DNA of 64,000 bases from Chitinophagaceae bacterium (GCA_016787085.1 JAEUVJ010000057.1:62001-126000), one strand, 5' to 3'. Positions 1-8,626 are shown, counted from the stretch's first letter. Translations and numbers: made by a program. The notes: generated by a model from the letters alone, not told the origin.

Positions 1-218
1 CCATATTCAACCTGTAAGCGAAGGCGGTGACAATTCATTTGACAATCTTGTTACATGTTGTTTTCATGATAATGCAAGCAGACGGGCAACACCGATTTCT
101 GACTTTATTGCTGAATGACGAGAGAAGGGCAGCAGTTCCGGGCAGACGGAATTCTAATCCCCCCATCGGCATTACCGGGCCGTTGTACGCAACTTTAAAC
201 AAGATCAAATTATACATC

Positions 219-581
219 ATGAAACAGATCCTTTCAATAGCAACACTTTTACTAACAACGCTTGCTTTAAGTTGTAAGACAAATAATCTTGATGGACTAT
301 ATGTATGTGATCTATCAAATAAAAAAGCTGATACTACAATTCGTCAAGGAGGTCAAACTGAAGTATTTTTGGACTATACATGCACGATAAGTGAAATCGA
401 CTTTAAAGGAAGTAGCACAGTAACAATGAAGATGGGAAATGGCGAAGTTGCCTCAAGTTATGTCATCGACAATGACTATGTCAGAATCAAAGGGACAGGC
501 TCTGACATATTATTAAAAATAAAAGACCAGAAAACACTGGTCGGAGAAGGAGTTTCGAAAGGTATCTATCATAAGAAATAA
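219..581 (+). CDS. Small lipoprotein of unknown function
   Basis: A 120-residue protein with an N-terminal hydrophobic segment ending in the lipobox LALSC, so it is probably lipidated at Cys19 and anchored in the periplasm or outer membrane. The open frame continues upstream to base 27, but that extension has no signal-like sequence. The ATG at 219 puts the signal peptide at the N terminus and is preferred. The mature part is short and rich in beta-strand-forming stretches, with no motif I recognise. It stands alone: repeat-bearing spacer follows it, and I see no operon partner. Function unknown. Confidence 0.6.
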   Translation: MKQILSIATLLLTTLALSCKTNNLDGLYVCDLSNKKADTTIRQGGQTEVFLDYTCTISEIDFKGSSTVTMKMGNGEVASSYVIDNDYVRIKGTGSDILLKIKDQKTLVGEGVSKGIYHKK

Positions 582-710
582 GGCAGTGTACAACATTGGT
601 TCCTATGTAAAGCGGTATGAGAGGAATAATATGTTTATAAACGGCCTACATAATACTTTAATACGCCGGGGATTTGAATGATCGTAGTTGCTGAAGCCCT
701 GCTATATTCT

Positions 711-850
711 GTCGCCGATACGATTATTCAAAACCTGATCACTACGCAGATCCAATCAAAAGACTCTACGGTGTCCCCCGCTGGCGGGGGTACGCCAATC
801 CAATAAAGGAAACCCCAAACGGGGTGGACTCAAAACTTTTGTAAATTTAT
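711..850 (+). repeat. Intergenic repeat, copy 1, with central palindrome
   Basis: This is the full-length copy of a repeat also found at 1347-1460 and 1969-2110. Shared segments are the left part (ACCGATACGAT-like, then TTCAAAACCTGA), the middle (AGACTCTACGGTGTCC), the palindrome CCCCCGCTGGCGGGGG at 775-790, then TACGCCAATCC and GGGGTGGA. It fills most of the 582-887 gap, which holds no gene. The right end is AT-rich and lies just before the gene at 888, so it may carry that gene's promoter. Confidence 0.75.
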
Positions 851-887
851 TAGCTGTACTTAATATTAAATAACTGACCCTGATCAA

Positions 888-1274
888 ATGAAACAATCTA
901 TACCTGGCTATTTATTATTTGATAGCGAAGCAAAGCGACAATTTTCTGTTTTAACAAAAAACTTTGGGTATAAACTTGTCGAGACCATTACCAAGCCTAA
1001 TTACGTCAGGCATACCTATAGAAATAGGTGGAGGAGAAGGAAAGTTGTTATTGAAAATCAGACTTTCCCTGTTGACTATGGTTTTGGATTTTTTGTTTAT
1101 AATCTATGGACAAAAGAGCATCTTATCCTGTACAATATCCCGTGGGACAAGGAAGATGCAGAATGTGTATTTTTAAGTCGGGTCAAAGACAGAATATTCA
1201 ATAGTGATTACCTGAAAAATATTATTAAAGGCAGAACGTGGAAAATAAAGAAGGATGATTTTATTTATGAATAG
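888..1274 (+). CDS. Hypothetical protein
   Basis: A 128-residue soluble protein with no signal peptide or membrane segment. It is rich in aromatic and basic residues, with a basic cluster (RNRWRRRK) near residues 46-53 and a Trp/Lys-rich C terminus. I do not recognise a family. It is flanked on both sides by copies of the 711-850 repeat, so it may be an accessory gene that arrived with, or between, repeat copies. A second open frame inside it (964-1176) is a shadow. Confidence 0.5.
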   Translation: MKQSIPGYLLFDSEAKRQFSVLTKNFGYKLVETITKPNYVRHTYRNRWRRRKVVIENQTFPVDYGFGFFVYNLWTKEHLILYNIPWDKEDAECVFLSRVKDRIFNSDYLKNIIKGRTWKIKKDDFIYE

Positions 1275-1346
1275 GCGACTACACTGCGAACTCCCCTTCA
1301 GAATAGACACATAAGGCAATTGATGAGGGTACTTTATGTAACGCAT

Positions 1347-1460
1347 GTCCAATCAAGAACTCTACGGTGTCCATCCCGATAGCTATCGGGATGGGGGTAC
1401 GCCAATCCAATAAAGGAACCCTTGAAAAGGGGGTGGATCCAAAGCTTTCGTATATTTATG
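1347..1460 (+). repeat. Intergenic repeat, copy 2, with a different palindrome
   Basis: This copy shares TCCAATCAA, CTCTACGGTGTCC, GGGGTACGCCAATCCAATAAAGGAA and GGGGTGGA with copy 1 but lacks the left third. At the palindrome position it has an unrelated perfect palindrome, 1371-1394, with core ATCCCGATAGCTATCGGGAT, in place of CCCCCGCTGGCGGGGG. The flanks are conserved and the palindrome is swapped. Confidence 0.72.
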
Positions 1461-1483
1461 AGTTGTCAGCAATAGACATCAGC

Positions 1484-1954
1484 ATGCGTTTAATTAATGT
1501 CGTCATATTAATTATTGTTCTGTTCGGTTGTAATCATAAGCAAAACCGATTAACTATCCTTTTCGATAATGTCGAAGGATTAAAAGAGGGTTCGGGTGTC
1601 TATTGTAAAGGATTTATAGTCGGCGAAGTAAAAAAACTCGCCTTGGCTGACAAGGGCGTATTAGTTGATATTGATCTCGGTGATAGTTTGCGAATTCTGA
1701 CTAATTCAAAGTTTATTATTAGTCCTTCCCTGCTTAACGGCTCACACATAACAATTGAACTCTCTGAATCAGGTTCTATTCTCTCATCCAACGATACCGC
1801 AACTGGTTACTTTCAAAAAAGTCGCACATATGACGACTGGACTTCAGACACATCAAAGCAAAGAAAGATGAGAGAATCGGTTGAAAAAATTGGAGAGGGA
1901 ATTAAAGGACTGATCGAAGCTTCGAAAAAAGACACAACTGAAACTTCGAAATAG
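1484..1954 (+). CDS. MlaD/MCE-domain lipoprotein
   Basis: A 156-residue protein starting with a short hydrophobic signal and a lipobox ending in FGC (Cys at about residue 16). The remainder fits one MCE/MlaD domain: a strand, then VEGLKEGSGVYCKGFIVGEV, then alternating strands ending in a SLLNGSHITIEL segment. MlaD proteins bind lipid in transport between membranes and normally sit in an operon with an ABC permease and ATPase (mlaE, mlaF). Neither is nearby, and the protein lacks the long C-terminal coiled coil of typical Bacteroidota MlaD, so this is an orphan short form. The frame is open from 1367, but that stretch is repeat sequence, so the ATG at 1484 is preferred. Confidence 0.65.
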   Translation: MRLINVVILIIVLFGCNHKQNRLTILFDNVEGLKEGSGVYCKGFIVGEVKKLALADKGVLVDIDLGDSLRILTNSKFIISPSLLNGSHITIELSESGSILSSNDTATGYFQKSRTYDDWTSDTSKQRKMRESVEKIGEGIKGLIEASKKDTTETSK

Positions 1955-1968
1955 CCCGATTATTTTTT

Positions 1969-2110
1969 GTCACCGATACGATCATTCAAAACCTGACCGC
2001 TACACTGATCCAATTAAAAGACTCTATGGTATCCCCCGCTGGCGGGGGTACGCTAATCCGATAGAGGAAAACCACAAAAGGGGGTGGACCCCCAAAAACT
2101 CCCTACCTTC
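1969..2110 (+). repeat. Intergenic repeat, copy 3, with central palindrome
   Basis: It aligns with copy 1 over nearly its whole length, including the left part (CACCGATACGATCATTCAAA) and AAAAGACTCTA. The palindrome at 2033-2048 is identical to that of copy 1. It ends just before the DUF559 gene at 2116. Confidence 0.75.
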
Positions 2111-2115
2111 CATAT

Positions 2116-2499
2116 ATGAGCCATTTCAGCAATCACCATTACAACAAACGCCTGCAGCCCTTCGCCAACCGACTGCGCAAGGACATGACCAAGGCCGAAG
2201 CCTGCCTCTGGAAATATGTTCTTCGTGCCGGGCAGCTAAAAGGCTATTCCTTCCGCCGCCAGCGGCCGGTGCTGAACTACATCGCCGATTTTATGTGTAT
2301 GGAACTGATGCTGGTGATCGAGGTGGATGGCATTACGCATCAATGGGAAGAAACGATCATAAAAGACGAAAAGAAACAAAAGGACCTGGAAGCAGCGGGT
2401 TTTACGGTTATCCGTTTCTCCGATGGAGAAGTGCTGAATCATATAAACGCCGTGGCGGCATACCTGGAAGACTGGATAGAGAAAAAGGTTTCGCAGTAG
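2116..2499 (+). CDS. DUF559 domain protein (Vsr-like nuclease fold)
   Basis: A 127-residue cytoplasmic protein that matches the DUF559 family end to end: an N-terminal ANRLRKDMTKAEACLWKYV helix, the FRRQRPVLNYIADFMC strand, VIEVDGITH, and a final VIRFSDGEVL segment. The family is related to very-short-patch-repair endonucleases. The Asp in IADF, the Glu and Asp in VIEVDG, and the nearby His are the likely metal and catalytic residues. The biological role of the family is not established. The gene begins directly after repeat copy 3 and is followed by a lone inverted copy of the same palindrome, an association discussed in the findings. Confidence 0.85.
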   Translation: MSHFSNHHYNKRLQPFANRLRKDMTKAEACLWKYVLRAGQLKGYSFRRQRPVLNYIADFMCMELMLVIEVDGITHQWEETIIKDEKKQKDLEAAGFTVIRFSDGEVLNHINAVAAYLEDWIEKKVSQ

Positions 2500-2551
2500 T
2501 TTCTCGCAGTCCTCCACCCCTTATTTAAGTAACCTGATATTTGCAGTACTT

Positions 2552-2567
2552 CCCCCGCCAGCGGGGG
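2552..2567. repeat. Solitary palindrome, inverted relative to copies 1 and 3
   Basis: CCCCCGCCAGCGGGGG is the exact reverse complement of the palindrome at 775-790 and 2033-2048. It lacks the flanking repeat sequence. It lies between the DUF559 gene and uxuA, whose 3' ends converge, so on RNA it could also act as a hairpin terminator. Confidence 0.6.
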
Positions 2568-2615
2568 ACAGTGTAAACTCCCTCTCTTTGTTCTGCGTAG
2601 AGGCTTCTGCGAAGC

Positions 2616-3788
2616 TCACTTCTCCTGCAAGCTCCTGTAAACCCCCAGCTCCAGTCCTCTCAGTTCTGCTAGGCCACGCAACCTTCCGATGGCACTGTAA
2701 CCGGGATAGGTGGTCTTCTTCAGGTCATCGAGCATCTGGTGGCCATGATCGGGGCGCATGGGAATAGAAATATTCCTTCGTTTCATCGTCAATACGATCT
2801 CTTTCACGACGGCATACATATCCACATCACCGTCGAGGTGATCGGCTTCAAAGAAATTGCCATCAACATCCCGCTTGGTGCTGCGCAGGTGAATGAAATG
2901 AATGTGATCTCCCAGTCTTTTCACCATACCGGGCAGGTCATTATCGGCCCGAACGCCGTAAGAGCCGGTGCAATAGCAAAGACCATTCGCCGGCGATGGC
3001 GCCGCCGCTAAAAGTTCATTAGCATCCTTTTCCGTACTCACTATCCGCGGCAAACCCAGCAGCGGATACGGTGGGTCATCCGGGTGGATCGCCATCTTAA
3101 GCCCTGCTTCTTCCGCCACAGGCACCACCTGCTGCAGGAAGTAAAACAAATGCTGTTTCAGTTTGGCCGCATCAATATGCTCGTATGTTTTCAATGCAGC
3201 GAGTATCTGCTCGGGGGTAAATCGTTCTTCACTTCCCGGCAAACCCAGCAAAGCATTTTTGTACAGTACCTCCTCCTCTTCATCGGTCATGGACTTCAGC
3301 CGCATCTCTGCCTTTTTGATCTCCTCCGGGGTATAATCCTTCTCAGCGCCGGGTCTTTTCAGCAGAAAAACATCAAAAGCAATGAAAGCCGATTTTTCAA
3401 AACGTAACGCCTTGCTGCCGTCCGGCATGGTATAATAAATATCCGTACGCATCCAGTCGAGTATCGGCATGAAGTTGTAGGTCACCACTTTCAAGCCATA
3501 TTGGGCCACATTGCGCAGGCTCTGTTTGTAATTCTCGATATGCAGTTTATAATTACCTGTCTGCTTTTTGATATCCTCACTCACCGGCAGGCTTTCGATC
3601 ACTGTCCAGGTCATGCCTGCGACTTCCACCAGCGATCTTCTTTTATTGATCTCATCGGTGGTCCATACCTCACCCACAGGAATATGATGCAATGCGGTAA
3701 CAACACCGGTACATCCTGCCTGCCGTATATCAGATAAGCTGACCGGGTCATTGGGCCCGTACCAGCGCATGGTTTGTTCCATTAACAT
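2616..3788 (-). CDS. uxuA: Mannonate dehydratase
   Basis: This enzyme dehydrates D-mannonate to 2-keto-3-deoxygluconate in the cytoplasm, the third step of glucuronate breakdown after isomerase and reductase. The protein of 390 residues has the normal family length. Characteristic segments are MRWYGPNDPVSL at the N terminus, TALHHIP, YNFMP, the metal-site region HPDDPP, CTGSYGVRADND, HLRS and MRPDHGHQML near the C terminus. A second in-frame ATG at 3782 (MEQTMRW) matches the usual family start and may be the true one. It is the last gene of the minus-strand train, 107 bases after the sugar symporter and beyond a hairpin, so it may be partly uncoupled. Its presence shows that the glucuronate side chains of the xylan are catabolised. 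Confidence 0.95.
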   Translation of the reverse strand: MLMEQTMRWYGPNDPVSLSDIRQAGCTGVVTALHHIPVGEVWTTDEINKRRSLVEVAGMTWTVIESLPVSEDIKKQTGNYKLHIENYKQSLRNVAQYGLKVVTYNFMPILDWMRTDIYYTMPDGSKALRFEKSAFIAFDVFLLKRPGAEKDYTPEEIKKAEMRLKSMTDEEEEVLYKNALLGLPGSEERFTPEQILAALKTYEHIDAAKLKQHLFYFLQQVVPVAEEAGLKMAIHPDDPPYPLLGLPRIVSTEKDANELLAAAPSPANGLCYCTGSYGVRADNDLPGMVKRLGDHIHFIHLRSTKRDVDGNFFEADHLDGDVDMYAVVKEIVLTMKRRNISIPMRPDHGHQMLDDLKKTTYPGYSAIGRLRGLAELRGLELGVYRSLQEK

Positions 3789-3811
3789 GGTTCTCTTTTT
3801 TTGTAAATGTA

Positions 3812-3871
3812 ATAAAAACGTGAATGGTGAGTGGTGAATGGTGACTACTCACCACTGACAACTCACCATTC
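3812..3871 (-). terminator. Nested inverted repeat followed by a T run (terminator or attenuator)
   Basis: On the minus strand the arms GAATGGTGAG and CTCACCATTC (3862-3871 and 3822-3831) enclose a second pair, AGTGGTGA and TCACCACT (3849-3856 and 3830-3837). After the stem comes ACG and then TTTTTATT. It sits between the symporter stop and the uxuA start, so it could reduce read-through into uxuA. The short direct repeats of GGTGA make alternative foldings possible. Confidence 0.5.
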
Positions 3872-3894
3872 GTCACTTTAATGATTCATTTTGA

Positions 3895-5652
3895 CTATCC
3901 CGTGAAATAACTATAAATCGCTACGATCAACGCTATCATCAGTATCGAAAGCACAACATCTTTCCAGTTCCAAGATGAGCGGTTCTCCAATCTGTCCTGT
4001 TGTGACAAGGTAGAAAAAGTAAGTCCGCTGATCTTGCTGTATTCCGGGGCTTTGGTGGCATAGCTTACAATGATAAATACAAGGATGCAGACAATAGTTA
4101 TCAACAGGCTGTAGTATTGGAAGAATATATTGTTAACTATCCACAGGAAAGACCCTTCGCTGTATGTTGCCCCGGTTAGTTTTACGGGAGTGTCCACGAT
4201 CAACCTGAATAATCCCATTAGAAAACCGGTAATTAATGTGGCCAGGCAACCGGGGCCATTGAGCCGTTTCATGAATACGCCGAAGAAGAATACCACGAAT
4301 ATCGGCGGCGCCAAATAGGCTTGTATGCCCTGCAGGTAATCATACAATCCTCTTGCACCTTGTATCACCGGTATCCAAAGGAGACCGATAAGAACCATAA
4401 CGACTGTTGCAATTCTTCCGACACGCACCAGTTTTTCCTGGGATGCATTGGGCTTTAACTTCGAATAAAAATCCATTGTAAACAATGATGACGACGCATT
4501 AAAGACTCCGGCCAAAGCACTCATCAATGCAGCGAGCAAACCTGCTACTACTATGCCTCTTACTCCGACAGGAAGGACATGCGTTACCAATAATGGAAAG
4601 GCCCCTTGTGCCCGTTCCCGAATCAACTGGCCATTTGCATCAAACAACTCTTTCTGTATATCCGTATTGATCCCGCTTTTTGCTAATGCAAAACATATCA
4701 TACCGGGAATAATGAACAAAAACACGGGGGTGAGTTTTAAAAAACCCGCGAAGATGCTGCCTCGTCTTGCCTGTTTATCATCACGGGCACCCAGAATTCT
4801 TTGTACGATATATTGATCAGTACACCAGTACCACAAACCAATGATAGGTGCGCAGAACAACATGGCGGGCCAGGGATATTTATCATTAAAATACCAGGCT
4901 TGTCTTGTCGCATCCTTTACAGGAGCCCATGTTCCCTCGAGTCCATCAGGGTTTACCGGTTTCCATAAATTAAACATTTCGCTGCCGCATATTTCTTTCA
5001 GTTTATCCCAGCCACCCAGCGCTTCGAGCCCATAATAAGTGACAAGAATGGCCCCGATGATCTTTACAAATGTTTGCAATGTCTCGGTATACACAACCGC
5101 CCTCAATCCACCGATGATAGTATAGATACCTGTCAGGATGATCAACAGGATGGAACCGATCCAGAATGTATCCATGCCCCAAAGATTTATTTCAGGCAAC
5201 AAAGCCCTGAAAACAACGCCGCCTGCAAAAATGCCCACGGCGATCTTGGTAAGGATATAGGCAAATAATGAAATAAGCGACAGGACGGTCCTTGCCTTTG
5301 GTGTAAACCTTTTTTCCAGAAACTCCGGCATGGTAAACACTTTGGACCGCATAAAGAAAGGTCCCATCACCCATCCAAGCACCAATAAACACCAGGCGTG
5401 AAGCTCATAATGCGCAAGTGCCACTCCATCGGTAGCGCCGGACCCGGCAAGACCTACCAGGTGTTCCGAACCGATATTAGAGGCAAAAATGGATGATCCG
5501 ACAACGAACCAGCCGAGATGGCGGCCTGCAAGAAAGTAATCATCGGCCGAATCCTTTTTTTTCTTTTTTACAGCCCAGTATGATATACCGGCTATGACGG
5601 CGAAGTAGAACAAAATGATAGCCCAGTCCCACCCCGTGAGGTAACTATTCAT
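3895..5652 (-). CDS. Sodium/solute symporter of the SGLT type, probable xylose uptake
   Basis: A 585-residue polytopic membrane protein with about 14 hydrophobic segments, a typical SSS-family length. The N terminus shows the family pattern DDYFLAGRHLGWFVVGSS followed by NIGSEHLVGLAG, the region that forms the sugar and sodium sites in SGLT-like members. The later stretch WYWCTDQYIVQRILGA is also typical of SGLT-type sugar transporters. It lies 33 bases downstream of xylA in the xylB-xylA-symporter train, so I infer inner-membrane import of xylose, perhaps also other monosaccharides. The substrate cannot be read from the sequence. Confidence 0.88.
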   Translation of the reverse strand: MNSYLTGWDWAIILFYFAVIAGISYWAVKKKKKDSADDYFLAGRHLGWFVVGSSIFASNIGSEHLVGLAGSGATDGVALAHYELHAWCLLVLGWVMGPFFMRSKVFTMPEFLEKRFTPKARTVLSLISLFAYILTKIAVGIFAGGVVFRALLPEINLWGMDTFWIGSILLIILTGIYTIIGGLRAVVYTETLQTFVKIIGAILVTYYGLEALGGWDKLKEICGSEMFNLWKPVNPDGLEGTWAPVKDATRQAWYFNDKYPWPAMLFCAPIIGLWYWCTDQYIVQRILGARDDKQARRGSIFAGFLKLTPVFLFIIPGMICFALAKSGINTDIQKELFDANGQLIRERAQGAFPLLVTHVLPVGVRGIVVAGLLAALMSALAGVFNASSSLFTMDFYSKLKPNASQEKLVRVGRIATVVMVLIGLLWIPVIQGARGLYDYLQGIQAYLAPPIFVVFFFGVFMKRLNGPGCLATLITGFLMGLFRLIVDTPVKLTGATYSEGSFLWIVNNIFFQYYSLLITIVCILVFIIVSYATKAPEYSKISGLTFSTLSQQDRLENRSSWNWKDVVLSILMIALIVAIYSYFTG

Positions 5653-5685
5653 CAGCAGTTGGGTTTATATATGTAGAAAATGGTT

Positions 5686-7014
5686 TTAAATAAACCGGTT
5701 AATAATATTTTCCAGGTACTCCTGCTTACCGCTTTTCATAGCAGGTTCTCCATTCTCTATAGCATAAGCTCTAAGGTCTTCTAAAGATAGTTTACCCTGC
5801 TCAAACTCCTTACCTTTTCCGCTGTCAAAAGAGGCATATCTTTCTGTCCTGATCCTTTTATAATCCGATTTATTCAGGATAGTTTCTGCTGTAATTAATG
5901 CCCGCGCAAAAGTATCCATACCACCAATATGTGCATAGAACAGGTCTTCGGGGTCAGTGGAGTTTCTCCTGATCTTTGCATCAAAGTTGATACCACCGCC
6001 TTTAAAGCCTCCCGCTTCCAGTATGATCAGCATGGCTTCTGTCAGTTCATTGATATCATTGGGAAACTGGTCAGTATCCCATCCATTCTGGTAATCGCCC
6101 CGGTTGGCATCAATACTTCCGAGCAAACCGGTATCGGCGGCCACCTGTAACTCATGCGTGAAAGTATGCCCGGCGAGTGTAGCATGGTTCACTTCGATAT
6201 TCAAACTGAAGTCATTCAACAAATCATACTGTCTTAAAAAACCGATCACCGTTTCACTGTCGTAGTCATATTGGTGTTTCGACGGTTCGCAGGGCTTGGG
6301 TTCGATAAAGAATTTTCCTTTGAAGCCATTCTTCCTGGCATAGTCCTTTGCCGTATGCAGGAAACGGGCCAAATGCTCTTTCTCCCTTTTCATATTTGTA
6401 TTGAGCAGGCTCATGTAGCCTTCTCTTCCACCCCAGAAAACATAGTTCTCGCCACCCAGTGCAATTGTTGCATCTATAGCCGCCTTCACTTGTGCAGCAC
6501 CGTGCGCCAGCACATGAAAGTCGGGATTGGTGGAAGCGCCATTCATATATCTTCTGTTGGAGAAAAGATTCGCTGTTCCCCACAATAACTTTACGCTGCT
6601 GGCCTTTTGTTTCTCGCCCAGGTAAGCAGTGATCGCCTGCAGTCTCTTATCATTCTCCTTTACATCATTTGTATAATCCACAGCATCCACATCATGAAAG
6701 CAGTAATATGGCAATCCCAGTTTGGTGATGAACTCAAAAGCTGCATCGGCTTTGTCTTTGGCTCTCTCTACTGCATCATTCTTTTCGTTCCAGGGAAATA
6801 AATGTGTGGGTTCGCCAAAAGGATCGGCGCCGCTGCCACAGAAAGAATGCCAGTAGGCACAGGCAAAACGCAGGTATTCTTTCATGCTCTTACCGGCCAC
6901 TACTTTATTCTCATCGTACCATTTAAATGCTAACGGGTTGTCGCTTTCCCTTCCTTCATACCTGATCGCCTGGATCCCTTTGAAATATTCCTTTTGAGCA
7001 ATTGTAATTGTCAT
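5686..7014 (-). CDS. xylA: Xylose isomerase
   Basis: It converts D-xylose to D-xylulose in the cytoplasm. The protein is 442 residues, the class II (long) form. Visible signatures are YFKGIQAIRYEGRESDNPLA near the start, the catalytic-His segment YYCFHDVD, the metal-site Glu in VFWGGREGY, NIEVNHATLAGHTF, and the metal-site Asp region SIDANRGD with the following WDTDQFP. It is 23 bases downstream of xylB and upstream of the SGLT symporter, so import, isomerisation and phosphorylation are encoded together. Confidence 0.97.
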   Translation of the reverse strand: MTITIAQKEYFKGIQAIRYEGRESDNPLAFKWYDENKVVAGKSMKEYLRFACAYWHSFCGSGADPFGEPTHLFPWNEKNDAVERAKDKADAAFEFITKLGLPYYCFHDVDAVDYTNDVKENDKRLQAITAYLGEKQKASSVKLLWGTANLFSNRRYMNGASTNPDFHVLAHGAAQVKAAIDATIALGGENYVFWGGREGYMSLLNTNMKREKEHLARFLHTAKDYARKNGFKGKFFIEPKPCEPSKHQYDYDSETVIGFLRQYDLLNDFSLNIEVNHATLAGHTFTHELQVAADTGLLGSIDANRGDYQNGWDTDQFPNDINELTEAMLIILEAGGFKGGGINFDAKIRRNSTDPEDLFYAHIGGMDTFARALITAETILNKSDYKRIRTERYASFDSGKGKEFEQGKLSLEDLRAYAIENGEPAMKSGKQEYLENIINRFI

Positions 7015-7037
7015 TTCTCGTTGTTTGAGTTTAAGAA

Positions 7038-8555
7038 TTAGGTTTCACTGAATGACAAAGCCTTCGTTGTATGTACACGGCCCAACTGATCGTTCAGCCG
7101 TTCTTTCCATTGTTCATATAATGCATCGTACTTGCCGGTCTCTGATGGGTTTACTATGTCTACGGGCTTCCTGTTCTGCAGCGCAGTTTCCGCTGTTTTA
7201 TACACACCGGCACCAATACCTGCACCGACCGCAGCGCCAAAACTTCCATCCCCTTCATAGAACTCAACGGCTACATTATTTACATTGGCAAATGACCGGG
7301 CAAATACAGGACTCAGAAACAGGTTCGCTTTGCCTGCACGCACTACCGTGGGATCAATCCCATTTTCACGCATGATGTCAAGCCCGTAGCGGAAAGAGAA
7401 TGCAATGCCCTCCTGTACGGCACGTACCATATGTGCTGTTCCATGTATGTTGAGGTCAATACCATGAAAGTGGGCGCCGATGATCCGGTTGTCCAGCATA
7501 CGTTCTGCCCCATTACCAAAGGGTAAGGCGATCAGCCCGTCTGACCCGGCTGCGATCCTGCCAGCTGCCTCATTCAATCCTTCATAGGTATGATTAACGC
7601 CGGCAAGGTTCTTTATCCAGCGGTTGAAGATCCCGGTACCATTGATACAAAGTAAAACACCGATCCTGTTCTTTTGCAGATCATGATTCACATGGGCAAA
7701 ACTGTTGATGCGGGATCGCAGGTCATAATTGAGTTCATCACATACACCATAGATGACCCCTGAGGTTCCTGCTGTAGCAGCCACTTCACCCGGCTTGAGC
7801 ACATTCAGTGAAAGGGCATTGTTTGGCTGATCACCTGCTTTATACGTTACCGGTATGCCCGACTGCAATGATAAGCGGGAAGCTACCGTATCTTTTAAAT
7901 GCCCGTGAATAGAAAATACGGAGTTCAGTGACGGAAACAATGTATGATCGAATCCAAAATAACTGATGATCTCTTTGGAAATCTTACTGTGCCTGAAATC
8001 CCAGAATACACCCTCAGATAAGGCCGACATCGTCGTGGTACAATCACCGGTCATCTTCATGGCGATGAAATCGCCGGGCAACATGACCTTATCTATCTTA
8101 TCATAAATGGCAGGTTCATTCTCTTTTACCCAGGCCAGTTTGCTGGCAGTGAAATTGCCGGGAGAGTTCAGCAGATGAGATAAACATGTCTTTTCTCCTA
8201 TTTCCTGAAAGGCTTTATTCCCAATTTCAACAGCCCGGCTATCACACCATATTATGGAATTACGAAGTACATGCTGTTCCTTATCCACCAGTACCAGGCC
8301 ATGCATCTGGTAGGCAATGCCGATGGCAGCAATATCTCCTGGGTCGTACAATGCAGAAGCATGGCATTTCAGGATGGCCTGCTTTACATTCTCCCACCAC
8401 TGGTCAGGGCTTTGTTCTGCCCAGCCCGGGTTCAATGAAATGATCTCTTCTTCCGTCTCCGGGTAGCTCGCCGATGCCACTGTCCGCTGCGACTGCGACT
8501 CTACTACAGACACTTTAACTGATGATGTACCAAGATCTATTCCTAAAAAAAACAT
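7038..8555 (-). CDS. xylB: Xylulokinase
   Basis: It phosphorylates D-xylulose to xylulose 5-phosphate, which enters the pentose phosphate pathway. The 505-residue protein belongs to the FGGY kinases: the N-terminal phosphate-binding segment FLGIDLGTSSVKVSV, the WAEQSPDQWW segment, the catalytic Asp region AGDQPNNAL, and the ATP-site GTSGVIYG and GSFGAAVGAGIGAG. The open frame extends 33 bases further to a TTG at 8588, but the ATG at 8555 places the kinase motif at the N terminus as in other family members. It is followed 23 bases later by xylA. A strong terminator hairpin separates it from the GH30 gene upstream, so it may have its own promoter. Confidence 0.95.
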   Translation of the reverse strand: MFFLGIDLGTSSVKVSVVESQSQRTVASASYPETEEEIISLNPGWAEQSPDQWWENVKQAILKCHASALYDPGDIAAIGIAYQMHGLVLVDKEQHVLRNSIIWCDSRAVEIGNKAFQEIGEKTCLSHLLNSPGNFTASKLAWVKENEPAIYDKIDKVMLPGDFIAMKMTGDCTTTMSALSEGVFWDFRHSKISKEIISYFGFDHTLFPSLNSVFSIHGHLKDTVASRLSLQSGIPVTYKAGDQPNNALSLNVLKPGEVAATAGTSGVIYGVCDELNYDLRSRINSFAHVNHDLQKNRIGVLLCINGTGIFNRWIKNLAGVNHTYEGLNEAAGRIAAGSDGLIALPFGNGAERMLDNRIIGAHFHGIDLNIHGTAHMVRAVQEGIAFSFRYGLDIMRENGIDPTVVRAGKANLFLSPVFARSFANVNNVAVEFYEGDGSFGAAVGAGIGAGVYKTAETALQNRKPVDIVNPSETGKYDALYEQWKERLNDQLGRVHTTKALSFSET

Positions 8556-8590
8556 CGTAAAACCCGGTTTTAGGCGAAAGTATAACAAAG

Positions 8591-8626
8591 TTTAAAAAGA
8601 GGGATGAGTATGATCACTCACCCCTC
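8591..8626 (-). terminator. Rho-independent terminator between the GH30 gene and xylB
   Basis: On the minus strand an 11-bp stem (GAGGGGTGAGT pairing with ACTCATCCCTC, one G-T pair) closes a 6-base loop and is followed directly by TTTTT. It lies downstream of the GH30 stop codon and just upstream of xylB. This suggests transcription from susC mostly ends here and that the xylBA part is transcribed separately or by read-through. Confidence 0.75.

Noticed and set aside
27..218. Upstream extension of the frame for the lipoprotein at 219
   Set aside because: The extension has no signal-like N terminus and would bury the lipobox at residue 83. The ATG at 219 explains the protein better. I see no other feature in bases 1-218.
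2116..2499. DUF559 gene as a transposase or restriction enzyme
   Set aside because: No transposase catalytic core, no terminal inverted repeats with target duplication, and no methyltransferase partner are visible. DUF559 is the only supported call.
711..2567. CRISPR array
   Set aside because: The repeats are about 110-140 bp, unevenly spaced by whole genes, carry palindromes, and there are no cas genes.
8556..8588. TTG-initiated extension of xylulokinase
   Set aside because: The kinase motif GIDLGTSS normally lies at the very N terminus, which the ATG at 8555 provides.
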